Source: Methylomonas sp.
Lineage (GTDB): Bacteria; Pseudomonadota; Gammaproteobacteria; Methylococcales; Methylomonadaceae
Direction of reading: 5' to 3'
DNA: 64,000 nucleotides
NCBI RefSeq assembly: GCF_023228165.1
Contig: NZ_JALOBS010000020.1
Span: 38,958-102,957 of the forward strand
Below are positions 1 to 8,038 of this stretch, in pieces. The notes beneath the pieces were generated by a model. That model searched no databases, had not been told where the DNA came from, and was given only the letters and a program-made list of their open reading frames with translations. The first letter of the stretch is position 1; the number at the start of each line of letters is the position of its first letter. A program made the position numbers and the translations under genes.

Positions 1-1
1 A

Positions 2-973
2 ATGCCAGATAGAATCGAAGCAGCATTGAGATTTTATCATTTCGAGGTATTTCGCACTCCAAAATTATCTTTTGAAGCGTTATTTCTAAATATGGCGCGT
101 GTATGCATGCGAGAACCAAAAATATGCATATCACTCAACACATATTTTTATTTTACCGAAGTTAAGAATGGCGAAAGATTGGGTTTTCGTTTCTGGGATG
201 ATTATATCGCAATGGTGCTCAAAATGTTTCCGAGACTCGCAACCATAAAAGACTTACTTTTTGAAGCGATTTCATACGCAGCAAGAGCAGCTGGCTTTGT
301 TTTGCCATTTAGTTTGAGCGACATTGTCACATTGTTGTATAATACATTTCGAAAAGAATTAATCAGTACCATAGCCGCACAGGATTTCTTGCCGCAGCTT
401 TTCCATACAGTTGCTTTGTTCCTCCAGCAGAATACTAAATTGGATCAAGAAGAATGTCTGGAGATGTTAACCGCGTTTATTAGTGTTATTAAGAATGAGA
501 AACATGACATTGGTTTGCTTGCAATGAATTGTAGTTATGAAGATATCGCGATACTCGTTGACAAGATGCCATTTTTGATTCGAGTATTCGCCGTTAACAA
601 TATTCCGCTTGCCGGACACTGTATTTGGCAGAAAGTAATTCTGCAGGATTGGGACGATTCAACGCAAGAAATAGTTCGTTATCTTATTGATTCGGAAATT
701 TCGCCGCTCGAAAAAGATGAAGCTGGAATAAGCGCGCTGCAACTCATGCACTATCGGCTAAGTTCCGCGACGAAATCGTCTAAATCTGCTGCACTGGATG
801 ATGAATTTTTCGCACTCGCTGCGAGATTTACTTTGCGCGAAATATATCTTGCGGCTTTCGTGCAGATTGCCAATGCGCGCATTAGTAAAAATTGCCCTTT
901 TGCGTTAATCGCCGGCGAAGAATACGCGCGACTCATTTCTGGCATCATTATCGGCGAATCCAATGCGCAATGA
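2..973 (+). CDS. 5'-truncated paralogue of the CPFALIA-tail protein family
   Basis: Function not recognised. The first methionine is at the window edge, and the sequence around it (PDRIEAALRFYHF) aligns with an internal part of the next gene (RDRIEAAMCFFKF, about residue 113), so roughly a hundred N-terminal residues probably lie outside the window. The end, CPFALIAGEEYARLISGI, nearly matches the end of the downstream protein, and a related tail occurs in the protein at 38583-39737. Helix-rich, mostly Leu/Ile/Phe/Ala, no signal peptide or TM segment. A distant ankyrin or F-box-associated solenoid is possible but no repeat is clear. Tandem duplication with the next gene is well supported; function is not. 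Confidence 0.8.
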   Translation: MPDRIEAALRFYHFEVFRTPKLSFEALFLNMARVCMREPKICISLNTYFYFTEVKNGERLGFRFWDDYIAMVLKMFPRLATIKDLLFEAISYAARAAGFVLPFSLSDIVTLLYNTFRKELISTIAAQDFLPQLFHTVALFLQQNTKLDQEECLEMLTAFISVIKNEKHDIGLLAMNCSYEDIAILVDKMPFLIRVFAVNNIPLAGHCIWQKVILQDWDDSTQEIVRYLIDSEISPLEKDEAGISALQLMHYRLSSATKSSKSAALDDEFFALAARFTLREIYLAAFVQIANARISKNCPFALIAGEEYARLISGIIIGESNAQ

Positions 974-990
974 TGCCAATCTCATTATTA

Positions 991-1004
991 CTTTTTTTTG
1001 AAAT
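991..1004 (+). promoter_or_regulatory. T-run/GAAAT promoter-like motif
   Basis: CTTTTTTTTGAAAT lies 27 nt before the ATG at 1031. The same word recurs in matching orientation upstream of many accessory genes in this window. Early-promoter role is inferred from position and recurrence only. Confidence 0.5.
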
Positions 1005-1030
1005 AAACGGCATCAAATCAATAGCGCGGG

Positions 1031-2389
1031 ATGAGTGATGAAGAGCGCGATGATATCTGGCACGATAGATCGCGCAATCGTATCGATCCATTGCCTGTTT
1101 ACGCCAGACATCAAGATCTTGTACGGATATTTCCAATGCCAGAAAATCCATTGATATTGAAATTCGTCATTGAAATCTTGACTGATGCGTTTGATCGCGT
1201 AGACAGCAAAATTGCGAAACGAATCACAAAAGCACGAGTGTTGTCTTTGCGAGACTATTTAGCAGTTCAGAATGTGCTCGCCACTGTTAATTGCCCACTC
1301 AGTATTCGCCAATGTAAAACATTGGTTCTCGTGGCATTATGTGTTCGCGGTCAACGAGACAGAATCGAAGCTGCGATGTGTTTCTTCAAATTCCTCTCGG
1401 ATTATCATTTTCCTAAAGTGGATTCCGATGGAATTACGTACCTATTATTTTCAGGGATTTTAAAGGCGCTACTTGCAGACAATCAGAGAACTATTTACGC
1501 ATTTCATAACACAGAAGATGAATCATTTTGGCGCAGATATGCGGAAGTGATGCATTCGCTGATTCCGCAATCAGCAGACCCATTTTGCGCGATTAAAGAA
1601 GCCATAAGATGCGCAGCACTAAAAAAAGGATTTGTACTTCCATTTAATCTGTGTGATACCATTTACTTTTTGCAATTGACGAATACTCAAGAATTCAAAA
1701 ATATGCTCGGGAATGCCGATTTTCTACCGATAATAATTGACACGCTCGCAACGGGATTCTGGCGACCCGGCTCGAAGCTACAACCAAATGAATGTTTTAC
1801 AATGCTTCACTTAATTTTCTCGTGTGTTTGCAATTTAGATGGCGATATCTCGGAATTCCTCGAACACAGAACCGCTCCCCCGGAGGGGTCGAGCCTCCGG
1901 CGAGCTCCCCCGGAGGGGTCGAGCCTCCGGCGAGCTCATTATAATCGCGAGAGTATATCTACTTTGCTTGTTTATATGCCGGAAACCGCATATTTATTTG
2001 GCGAATACCATATCCCGCTGACCCATAATGCATGGCGAATAATTGTCCAGAATATTCAAATAAGATTTCCGCAAGAAACGCAGACAGCAATTGATTGGCT
2101 TATTAAGAATGATGTTTCGCCGTTCGAAAAAGATCTATACGGACAAAGCGCGCTTACGCTGATGCAAAACATTATGCCGCTTATGTCTGCGGAAACATCC
2201 CACATTTTCTGGGATAAAATGTATTGCCAAATCTACACATTCGCAGCACACCACACTCTTCGCGCAGTCTATCTTTCGATTTTTGCGCAAATTGTTGGCG
2301 ATAATTCTGCGGCGGATTGCCCGTTTGCGCTTATCGCGAGCGAAGAATATGCACGGCTCATTTCGAGTATTCTCCGAGGAGACTCTTAA
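1031..2389 (+). CDS. Unknown protein with palindromic-element insertion, CPFALIA-tail family
   Basis: 452 residues, function not recognised. Homologous over most of its length to the truncated gene before it; both end in CPFALIA-EEYARLIS. Near residues 282-303 the protein carries two tandem copies of the peptide APPEGSSLRR, encoded by two tandem 30-bp GC-rich units at 1874-1933. The upstream paralogue lacks them, reading straight from the preceding helix into the following YxxxxI(S/A)xLVxxMP segment. The insertion is therefore recent relative to the duplication and in frame. A T-run/GAAAT motif 27 nt upstream suggests early expression. The start is the first ATG after that motif. Confidence 0.8.
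   Translation: MSDEERDDIWHDRSRNRIDPLPVYARHQDLVRIFPMPENPLILKFVIEILTDAFDRVDSKIAKRITKARVLSLRDYLAVQNVLATVNCPLSIRQCKTLVLVALCVRGQRDRIEAAMCFFKFLSDYHFPKVDSDGITYLLFSGILKALLADNQRTIYAFHNTEDESFWRRYAEVMHSLIPQSADPFCAIKEAIRCAALKKGFVLPFNLCDTIYFLQLTNTQEFKNMLGNADFLPIIIDTLATGFWRPGSKLQPNECFTMLHLIFSCVCNLDGDISEFLEHRTAPPEGSSLRRAPPEGSSLRRAHYNRESISTLLVYMPETAYLFGEYHIPLTHNAWRIIVQNIQIRFPQETQTAIDWLIKNDVSPFEKDLYGQSALTLMQNIMPLMSAETSHIFWDKMYCQIYTFAAHHTLRAVYLSIFAQIVGDNSAADCPFALIASEEYARLISSILRGDS
1874..1936. repeat. Two tandem 30-bp palindromic elements inside a gene
   Basis: The unit is GCTCCCCCGGAGGGG followed by TCGAGCCTCCGGCGA, present twice without spacer. CCCC(C)GGAGGGG is self-complementary, so each can fold. GC content is far above the surrounding gene. 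It is read as APPEGSSLRR twice. Confidence 0.9.
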
Positions 2390-2437
2390 TACTATTTTTT
2401 GCGATAAATTGAATGCCGCTCTATCAAATAATATACA

Positions 2438-3397
2438 ATGGCGGCGTGCAGTGATGAGAATCAATACAAAGATAAGACTACATCCGCGCTTATCTCGATA
2501 TGCCGAGAACGCGGAATAAAAGGATATAGTCGCAAAAGAAAAGATGAGCTTATAACATTAATTTGCAGCGCACCATCTACTATTGCATTGCCAATCGCGG
2601 TCGCAAAAAATAAATCGCCATTGCGCTATCCCGGGGGCAAAACGCGCGCAATTCGTATTCTTCGCGAATTTGTTCAGCGATTTTATGCCGGTCGCACTGA
2701 AGTCATTTCGCCATTCTTTGGTGGCGGCTCATTCGAATTATTTCTTCTCGCGAATGGAATACACCGCGTATTTGCGAACGATGCGTTCGATTTGCTAATT
2801 AATTTTTGGCGCGCAATCGCGGCAAATCCGCAATCAGTTGCCGAAAAAGTGAGCACTGAATTGCCGATAAGCAAAGCTAAATTTGCTGCCATTCGTGCCC
2901 TATTCACAGAAAATGGAGAGCAGCCCATACTTCATTCCGCCGAAATCGCCGCCGCGAAATATTTCATCATCAATCGTGCCTCATTTAGTGGTTCAACATT
3001 TTGCGGTGGATATTCTGCGCAGGCAGCAAAAGGGCGCCTAAATGCAGCCGCGATTGACGCAATTCGCCGCGTGAATCTCGCGGGTATAGAGTTTTCTTGT
3101 GCGAATGGTGTTGATTTTCTTGCAGCGCATCCACAAACTGAGCATTCATTTGTATTTGCCGACCCGCCTTACTATCTTCAAAAGCAATATCTTTACGGTA
3201 AAGACGGCGATTTACATTCATCTTTCGACCACGCACAATTTGCAGCGGCATTACAAAAAAGAAACGATTGGATATTATGTTATAATGATTGTCAATCCAT
3301 TCGCGATTTATATTCCACGCATCAGATATTTGAAGTAAGTTGGTCTTACGGCATGAATAAAGATAAGAAATCTTCAGAGATTATCATTGTTCCGTAA
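2438..3397 (+). CDS. SAP-domain DNA adenine methyltransferase (Dam/D12 class)
   Basis: Transfers a methyl group from SAM to adenine N6 in DNA. Residues 14-44 form a SAP-type DNA-binding motif (CRERGIKGYSRKRKDELI). The catalytic domain starts at SPLRYPGGKTRAI (60-72), the D12/Dam N-terminal motif, followed by the SAM-binding SPFFGGGSFE (91-100) and the catalytic DPPYY (242-246). Length 319 fits a Dam-like enzyme plus SAP. The start is fixed by ATATACAATG, a TATA-like box against the ATG. Its 3' end overlaps by 24 bp the convergent PD-(D/E)XK nuclease gene at 3374-4246, which makes a type II restriction-modification pair likely. The recognition sequence cannot be read from the protein. Confidence 0.9.
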   Translation: MAACSDENQYKDKTTSALISICRERGIKGYSRKRKDELITLICSAPSTIALPIAVAKNKSPLRYPGGKTRAIRILREFVQRFYAGRTEVISPFFGGGSFELFLLANGIHRVFANDAFDLLINFWRAIAANPQSVAEKVSTELPISKAKFAAIRALFTENGEQPILHSAEIAAAKYFIINRASFSGSTFCGGYSAQAAKGRLNAAAIDAIRRVNLAGIEFSCANGVDFLAAHPQTEHSFVFADPPYYLQKQYLYGKDGDLHSSFDHAQFAAALQKRNDWILCYNDCQSIRDLYSTHQIFEVSWSYGMNKDKKSSEIIIVP

Positions 3398-4246
3398 ATT
3401 CTCCGGAATATTCGAAACTAAATCAAATGGCGAGACAGGAATCGTTTTTTTGTTAAAAACAAATGACGCTTGTACGCTCGATGGCATTGATGAACTGGAA
3501 TGCTGTTTACATCGAATGCGCACTATTACTTCACACGCGATTGTCGGCACGCCAAGATTGAGAATATCCGCGCCTGTGCGAAACAATCCCCTATCCGCAA
3601 TTTGGATGTAATGCACGCCTTTGGATTTATAATATTCGCACATGACGTTTGTCGGCAGATTTTTAATATATTCATCTCTGAATTGCTGTTTTTCATTTGC
3701 CCACGTTTTCAGCGTTTTGTCACCACGAAGAAAAGCAGGAATTTTGCCGCCGAATGGGCAATAATTGCCAAGGACTCGCTGATGGAGGCATTCTTCTCGA
3801 ATGATTAATTTGCCATTTGTGACTTTTAGACATCGTCCCCCGCATTCGAATGCCCCACCATTTTTGCATTCAAGCGATACAACAATGCCATCCGCGACAA
3901 AATCTATATCATGTTTCGTCGCGGATGCGCCGGCTGTTTCGCTGACTTGAAGCGGTTTTCCATTAAATTTGCATGTTTTTAATTGTGCTGCAATTTTCTC
4001 TTCGTAAGTTTTGCCAGATTTAAGACTATTCCCGCCGCGGCTATGTGGGCGCGATATTGTATTTTGCGAAGGACTCGGCGAAGCCTCGACCGCTTCGCGG
4101 GAGCTCGCGCTTTGCGCGCTCGCTGAAGGCTCGAACGCTTCGCGCGAGTTCGCATTTTGAGTTTGTGTATTTTTGGCGCAATTCAGTTTATACGCTAAGC
4201 AAGTTCTTATATTGTGCCCACGTTTTCTACAGAAAGAGCACGGCAT
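3374..4246 (-). CDS. Zinc-knuckle PD-(D/E)XK nuclease, probable restriction enzyme partner
   Basis: Residues 3-16 are a perfect CCHC zinc knuckle (C-X2-C-X4-H-X4-C). A low-complexity Ser/Ala/Glu linker (about 30-75) follows, partly encoded by GC-rich palindromic elements at 4070-4152. The conserved-looking domain from about residue 77 has a helix YEEKIAAQL, then D115 in HDIDFVADG, ten residues, and E126-C-K128 (VSLECKNGG): the D-X10-E-X-K signature of PD-(D/E)XK nucleases. It converges on, and overlaps, the adenine methyltransferase gene. Known giant-virus type II systems (marseilleviruses, chloroviruses) pair a methyltransferase with a nuclease, so restriction of host or rival DNA is the best inference. 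A stand-alone repair nuclease is the alternative. Confidence 0.7.
   Translation of the reverse strand: MPCSFCRKRGHNIRTCLAYKLNCAKNTQTQNANSREAFEPSASAQSASSREAVEASPSPSQNTISRPHSRGGNSLKSGKTYEEKIAAQLKTCKFNGKPLQVSETAGASATKHDIDFVADGIVVSLECKNGGAFECGGRCLKVTNGKLIIREECLHQRVLGNYCPFGGKIPAFLRGDKTLKTWANEKQQFRDEYIKNLPTNVMCEYYKSKGVHYIQIADRGLFRTGADILNLGVPTIACEVIVRIRCKQHSSSSMPSSVQASFVFNKKTIPVSPFDLVSNIPENLRNNDNL
4070..4152. repeat. GC-rich palindromic element cluster in nuclease linker
   Basis: Contains ACTCGGCGAAGCCTCGACC, CGCTTCGCGGGAGCTCGCGC and CTCGCTGAAGGCTCGAACGC, variants of the dispersed element. On the minus strand it is read as the SREAFEPSASAQSASSREAV-type linker. Confidence 0.75.
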
Positions 4247-4394
4247 AATAGTGTTGATTAGCAGAAAGCATCATTTCATTTTTTTAGCGCACTTTCCAAA
4301 GGAGGTAAGCCGAAAGCAAACGCTTATCTAAAATTAATTAGCAACTTGGCTAAAGTATATAGAATAACCTGCTATTTTAGTTGTTTAATTACAA

Positions 4395-5450
4395 ATGGCA
4401 GAGCCTCAGCCCCTTCGGGAAACTTCCGCCGCAGATAAACAACCAATCACCACATCATCAAAGACAAGAAAACCTCGCATCACTGAAGCCCCGCAACAAG
4501 TCGATGAATTTGAGCAATTTACCCAGGAAATTCTCGCCGCACGCGAAGAAGTACCAGCCGGCGGCGTATTGGAAAGCGCTGCTAATTATTGCGCGATGTG
4601 CGGAGTAAACATGGAATTAGATATGAGGCGGCATCAATATATTTGCCTAAAATGCGGGCAAATACATGAAAACGCAGGACCAGCTGTGGAGTCGCAGGAT
4701 GATACAACGAGCACACTTATTGAAACAACAGGCGGGCATCATTTTGTTTGCTCTGGGAGCGCATTTGACACGCAAAGAAGAGCACTCCTAAATGAATTGC
4801 TCGAGAAAAATAGAATGCATGGAAATGTATTTTCTGAAGCCCTTCTAAATACTGTTGCCGATGAATATTTGAGCATCCAACGCAAACTCACGCAAACTGG
4901 CACGAGAAGCGTGTTTCGCGGGCAAAACAAAAGCGAACTTCTTGCCGGCTTGATTTATTTCGCTTATATTCGTAATGGCACTGTTCGCACAAAATCAGAA
5001 ATCGCGAAATTTATGGGTCTCACAACTGATGGATTCTCGAAAGGCGATAGCACTCTGCGCGGATTTAAAGAAGAAGGCATAACAGATTTTCCAATCGATA
5101 TTCCGCTTGCGGAACAGCATACGCGGCGCTTTATTGAGACACTTCGTCTCGAGGAAATCTCGCCCGGTTTTACTGGTGCGTATTTGCATTTTATCGTCGA
5201 TATCGTAAATCTCGCCGCGCTCCGTAGTGTATGCAGCAAAAGCCAATTAACGAGCAAAGTACTCGGCGCGATATGGTTCGTTATCTGCGCAAAAAATATT
5301 CGCATCACGATGCGCGACATTGAGACGGCTGCGGACCGCATCAAAAAGGGAACAATTCTTAAATTCTATGATGCGATTATCGAATCGAAACATATATTTG
5401 GGAACTTACTGGAGCATTATTCATTGACGATTCCAGCAGCAAGCAAGTAA
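4395..5450 (+). CDS. TFIIB-like transcription initiation factor
   Basis: Residues 66-87 hold a zinc ribbon C66-X2-C69-X14-C84-X2-C87 (CAMCG ... CLKCG). This is followed after a linker by two helical repeats with the look of TFIIB cyclin folds (about 125-225, with SELLAGLIYFAYIRNGTVRT, and 235-345, with SKVLGAIWFVICAKN). Length 351 is usual for a TFIIB homologue. In giant viruses this protein recruits the virus-coded RNA polymerase in the cytoplasm. The N-terminal 50 residues are polar and probably disordered. A TATATAGAATAA stretch lies about 40 nt upstream of the ATG. VLTF3 was considered, but the VLTF3-like gene is elsewhere (45048-46244). Confidence 0.8.
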   Translation: MAEPQPLRETSAADKQPITTSSKTRKPRITEAPQQVDEFEQFTQEILAAREEVPAGGVLESAANYCAMCGVNMELDMRRHQYICLKCGQIHENAGPAVESQDDTTSTLIETTGGHHFVCSGSAFDTQRRALLNELLEKNRMHGNVFSEALLNTVADEYLSIQRKLTQTGTRSVFRGQNKSELLAGLIYFAYIRNGTVRTKSEIAKFMGLTTDGFSKGDSTLRGFKEEGITDFPIDIPLAEQHTRRFIETLRLEEISPGFTGAYLHFIVDIVNLAALRSVCSKSQLTSKVLGAIWFVICAKNIRITMRDIETAADRIKKGTILKFYDAIIESKHIFGNLLEHYSLTIPAASK

Positions 5451-5530
5451 ATTTCGCTTTTCGCATTATTCTCGGTCGAAATATTATTTTTTTCTTAAAG
5501 CTGAATCGGCGATTTTCAATAGCAGTACCC

Positions 5531-5560
5531 GTGTAGCGTGTGAGCCTTCAGCGAGCACAA
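5531..5560. repeat. Degenerate palindromic element upstream of kinase gene
   Basis: GTGTAGCGTGTGAGCCTTCA followed by GCGAGC resembles the GAGCCTTCGGCGAGC half of the dispersed element. Weak match. Confidence 0.35.
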
Positions 5561-5570
5561 TTTCACCAAA

Positions 5571-6959
5571 ATGGCAACGGAAAAAAGCGACAACATGTCG
5601 CGTGAATTAACGGCGATTATCCCGAGTATCCAAATTCATCGAAAAATAGGCGCTGGAGCGTTTTGCGATGTATATGCAGCGAGATTAGCAGAAGATAAAG
5701 TCGCAGTAAAATATTACATGAATTCGACTTTTTCCTTCGAGAATGAGCGGCGCGTTCTCGCGCATCTAAATCATGATAATATTGCGAAAATTCGCCAAAG
5801 CGGCTATATTGCCGGCGATGTAATGAGCCTCGATGATAGGCATTATAATCCGCCAATCCCATATTTCATCATGCCGCGCTATTATCAAAGTATTAGTACT
5901 CTTGTGCGCGAGTATCAGAAAGCGAACAAAAATGAGATGCCAGCGCATGAATTAGTCGCGCATATATCTCGCCAATTATTCAACGCGCTAAAATATTTGC
6001 GCAAGAGTGGAGTCATTCACGCAGATATAAAGCCGTCAAATGTTCTCTTAACGGTGCCGATTTCAGAATGTACGCGACTCGAAGATTTCCATATTGTACT
6101 ATGTGATTTCGGCTCATCATCATTACTCGATACAAGCGCACAAGAGAAATCTGCGGACCATGCTCAGCAAGAATTGCCGCGCCCGGCGTGTATGCATGTC
6201 GGCACGATGCCATATATTTCGCCAGAGATTCTGCTCGGGAGGAGATATTCCTTCGAAACTGATATATGGTCGGCGATGCTCGTTGTATTTGTCCTCTTAT
6301 TTGGTGAAGATTTATTCGATGTATTCAATGATAGCAATCTCGATTATTTCGATAATGATTATATTAAGGGGATTTTCATCAAAGAAGAGAGTGAACACGA
6401 TTCTGAATTCGATGAACACTCGCAAAGCGAGAAAAGTGAAAACGACGGGGGGAAGTCTGCAAAACACTCGCGCAGCGAGAAAAACTCCACCAGAGGCTCT
6501 GCAGAGGGCTTAGCCGAAGGTTCTGCTGATTCGGAAGATTCATCTATGGATGATGAATCGTCATCCAAAACTGCTGATATATCATTTGATGAGTTATATG
6601 CTCATTTTGTTCTATTTTATAAGTTTTTAGGCACGCCGCCAGACGAAATGCTCAATAATGAGTTGAGAAATCTCTTTGACAATGGACTGCCGCGATATCA
6701 TCAGCGAATAAAAAGAGTGACACTGAGCGAGTTTATCCGCCGAAATTATACTCTTCTCGATGCGAATCTCGCGCGAATTGTAGATTTTCTGCAGATGGGA
6801 TTGAAATATGATTACACTGTGCGAGCAACACCGGATGAAATTCTTAGCAGCGATTTCATTAATGGCGCGGCTGAATTGCCAGTCGCAGTTGTGGCAGCAG
6901 CGTCGGCATCGGCATCTCAAAGTAAATCATATTCAAAGAAAAGAAAAGCGAAACATTAA
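5571..6959 (+). CDS. Serine/threonine protein kinase with acidic insert
   Basis: Complete eukaryotic-type kinase motifs: glycine loop IGAGAFCDVY (26-35), lysine K47 in VAVKYY, catalytic loop HADIKPSN with D152, DFG at 179-181, and an APE-like YISPEI followed by DIWS. A long acidic, Ser-rich insert (about 270-345) sits inside the C-lobe and contains HSQSEKSEN / HSRSEKN segments coded by a class of palindromic elements (ACTCGCGCAGCGAG). The C-terminus is basic (KKRKAKH), a possible nuclear or DNA-contact tail. The substrate is unknown; virion kinases and host-signalling kinases both occur in giant viruses. A dual-specificity phosphatase gene lies 2.6 kb downstream. Confidence 0.9.
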   Translation: MATEKSDNMSRELTAIIPSIQIHRKIGAGAFCDVYAARLAEDKVAVKYYMNSTFSFENERRVLAHLNHDNIAKIRQSGYIAGDVMSLDDRHYNPPIPYFIMPRYYQSISTLVREYQKANKNEMPAHELVAHISRQLFNALKYLRKSGVIHADIKPSNVLLTVPISECTRLEDFHIVLCDFGSSSLLDTSAQEKSADHAQQELPRPACMHVGTMPYISPEILLGRRYSFETDIWSAMLVVFVLLFGEDLFDVFNDSNLDYFDNDYIKGIFIKEESEHDSEFDEHSQSEKSENDGGKSAKHSRSEKNSTRGSAEGLAEGSADSEDSSMDDESSSKTADISFDELYAHFVLFYKFLGTPPDEMLNNELRNLFDNGLPRYHQRIKRVTLSEFIRRNYTLLDANLARIVDFLQMGLKYDYTVRATPDEILSSDFINGAAELPVAVVAAASASASQSKSYSKKRKAKH

Positions 6960-6984
6960 TCACTCGCAGTTCGCGCGAATCGCG

Positions 6985-7010
6985 TTTTTTTGCACAAGCG
7001 CGCAAAAAAA
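6985..7010. terminator. A/T-stem hairpin after kinase gene
   Basis: TTTTTTTGC pairs perfectly with GCAAAAAAA around an 8-nt loop, 26 nt after the kinase stop codon. Giant viruses such as mimivirus end and polyadenylate transcripts at palindromes; the same role is inferred here. Confidence 0.6.
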
Positions 7011-7223
7011 TAGTCAGCGAAATATACAAACCCATATTCTAAGGAATATCCCAGAATCTCTCTTTCGAGCGATTCGTCGCCTACTCAGGTCTGACAAATA
7101 TCCCGCATCTCGCGCATTAAAGCCGCCACTCCTAAAAGCTTTACGCGATTAATAATATTCGCATCGTGACTGGAATGCGAATATTGGCGAAATCAGCACT
7201 AAGACTCGAGCAACATTGACTTC

Positions 7224-7246
7224 GCACAATATTTTAAGTATTGTGC
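7224..7246. terminator. Intergenic hairpin
   Basis: GCACAATA and TATTGTGC are perfect inverted arms around TTTTAAG. It lies in a gene-free gap, so its role is uncertain. Confidence 0.35.
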
Positions 7247-7517
7247 AAAATCGCCACCGCACAAGAATAACTCCCACAATTACCAAATTGCGCGGCAATT
7301 AGTAATCAATCCAATGGAAATCCAAAGGAAAAATTGCCAACCACCGTCAATCCGACATCGCAAGAGAAAGCGCGCCATTCTCGCCATCTATACCTGCCGA
7401 CGATGCAACTGAGATTGCATTATTCCATGTGTGGCTTAATTTCACGGCATTGGCAAGTAGTATACAATCAACATTTGCGGCTCTAAAATAGATAATTCAC
7501 CGTGGCAATAATATATA

Positions 7518-7991
7518 ATGTCGCGCTTGACTATCGCATTGATTATAGTTATCATTTTATTAGTGATTCTCATCTTGCGCAACCATTCGCGCAATAAAGC
7601 GCTTTGCGTAGCGTGCCTCGGAGGCTTTTGGTGCGCACCACCAGAATTTTGCCAAGAAGCAGGGCTGAATTCGCTGATTCTCTATTTGGTGCCGGATAGT
7701 GGCATTTCTTTGTTTGACATTTCGATGCGCGGCAGTATTTGCGTGGATAATGACGCGCCAATTCCTATGACTGTGTGCGTACCGCAAAAAGTGGTTCGCG
7801 GCGAAACAGCGGTCGTTTCTTTCCATTGTGATGACAATGCGGGTATATTTCCGCTACCAACAAAACAGCCAGAAATGCGACTGGATGTTTCCCGCGGGAA
7901 AATGATTCTTCTTGACGCGAAAAAACGCGAAGTCGTCGCATTATTATACAAAGATTATGATTTGGAAAGCGCCGCTGCGGCGGAAAATTGA
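7518..7991 (+). CDS. Small N-anchored membrane protein, probable virion component
   Basis: 157 residues. A single N-terminal TM segment (residues 5-20, LTIALIIVIILLVILI) is followed by a luminal or exterior domain with several cysteines and the stretch LGGFWCAPPEFCQEAGL. That segment resembles a conserved domain I associate with small membrane proteins of large DNA viruses, though I cannot name the family. ATATATAATG puts a TATA-like box directly on the start codon, the arrangement seen at other virion-type genes here. Function unknown. Confidence 0.75.
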   Translation: MSRLTIALIIVIILLVILILRNHSRNKALCVACLGGFWCAPPEFCQEAGLNSLILYLVPDSGISLFDISMRGSICVDNDAPIPMTVCVPQKVVRGETAVVSFHCDDNAGIFPLPTKQPEMRLDVSRGKMILLDAKKREVVALLYKDYDLESAAAAEN

Positions 7992-8038
7992 AAAAAATAT
8001 TTTCGTAATCTCAACTGAGGCGCTGTGAACGCGCGCGT

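Larger units (their letters stand above)
6960..7517. other. Gene-free gap with hairpins
   Basis: No convincing gene. The frames here carry many stops and no recognisable motif. Two hairpins are present (6985-7010 and 7224-7246). The last 40 nt hold the ATATATAATG start region of the next gene. Confidence 0.6.

Noticed and set aside
4299..4307. AAGGAGGTA, a strong Shine-Dalgarno-like word
   Set aside because: It is about 90 nt from the next ATG and no other gene in the window has one; a chance match in a virus that uses eukaryotic ribosomes.
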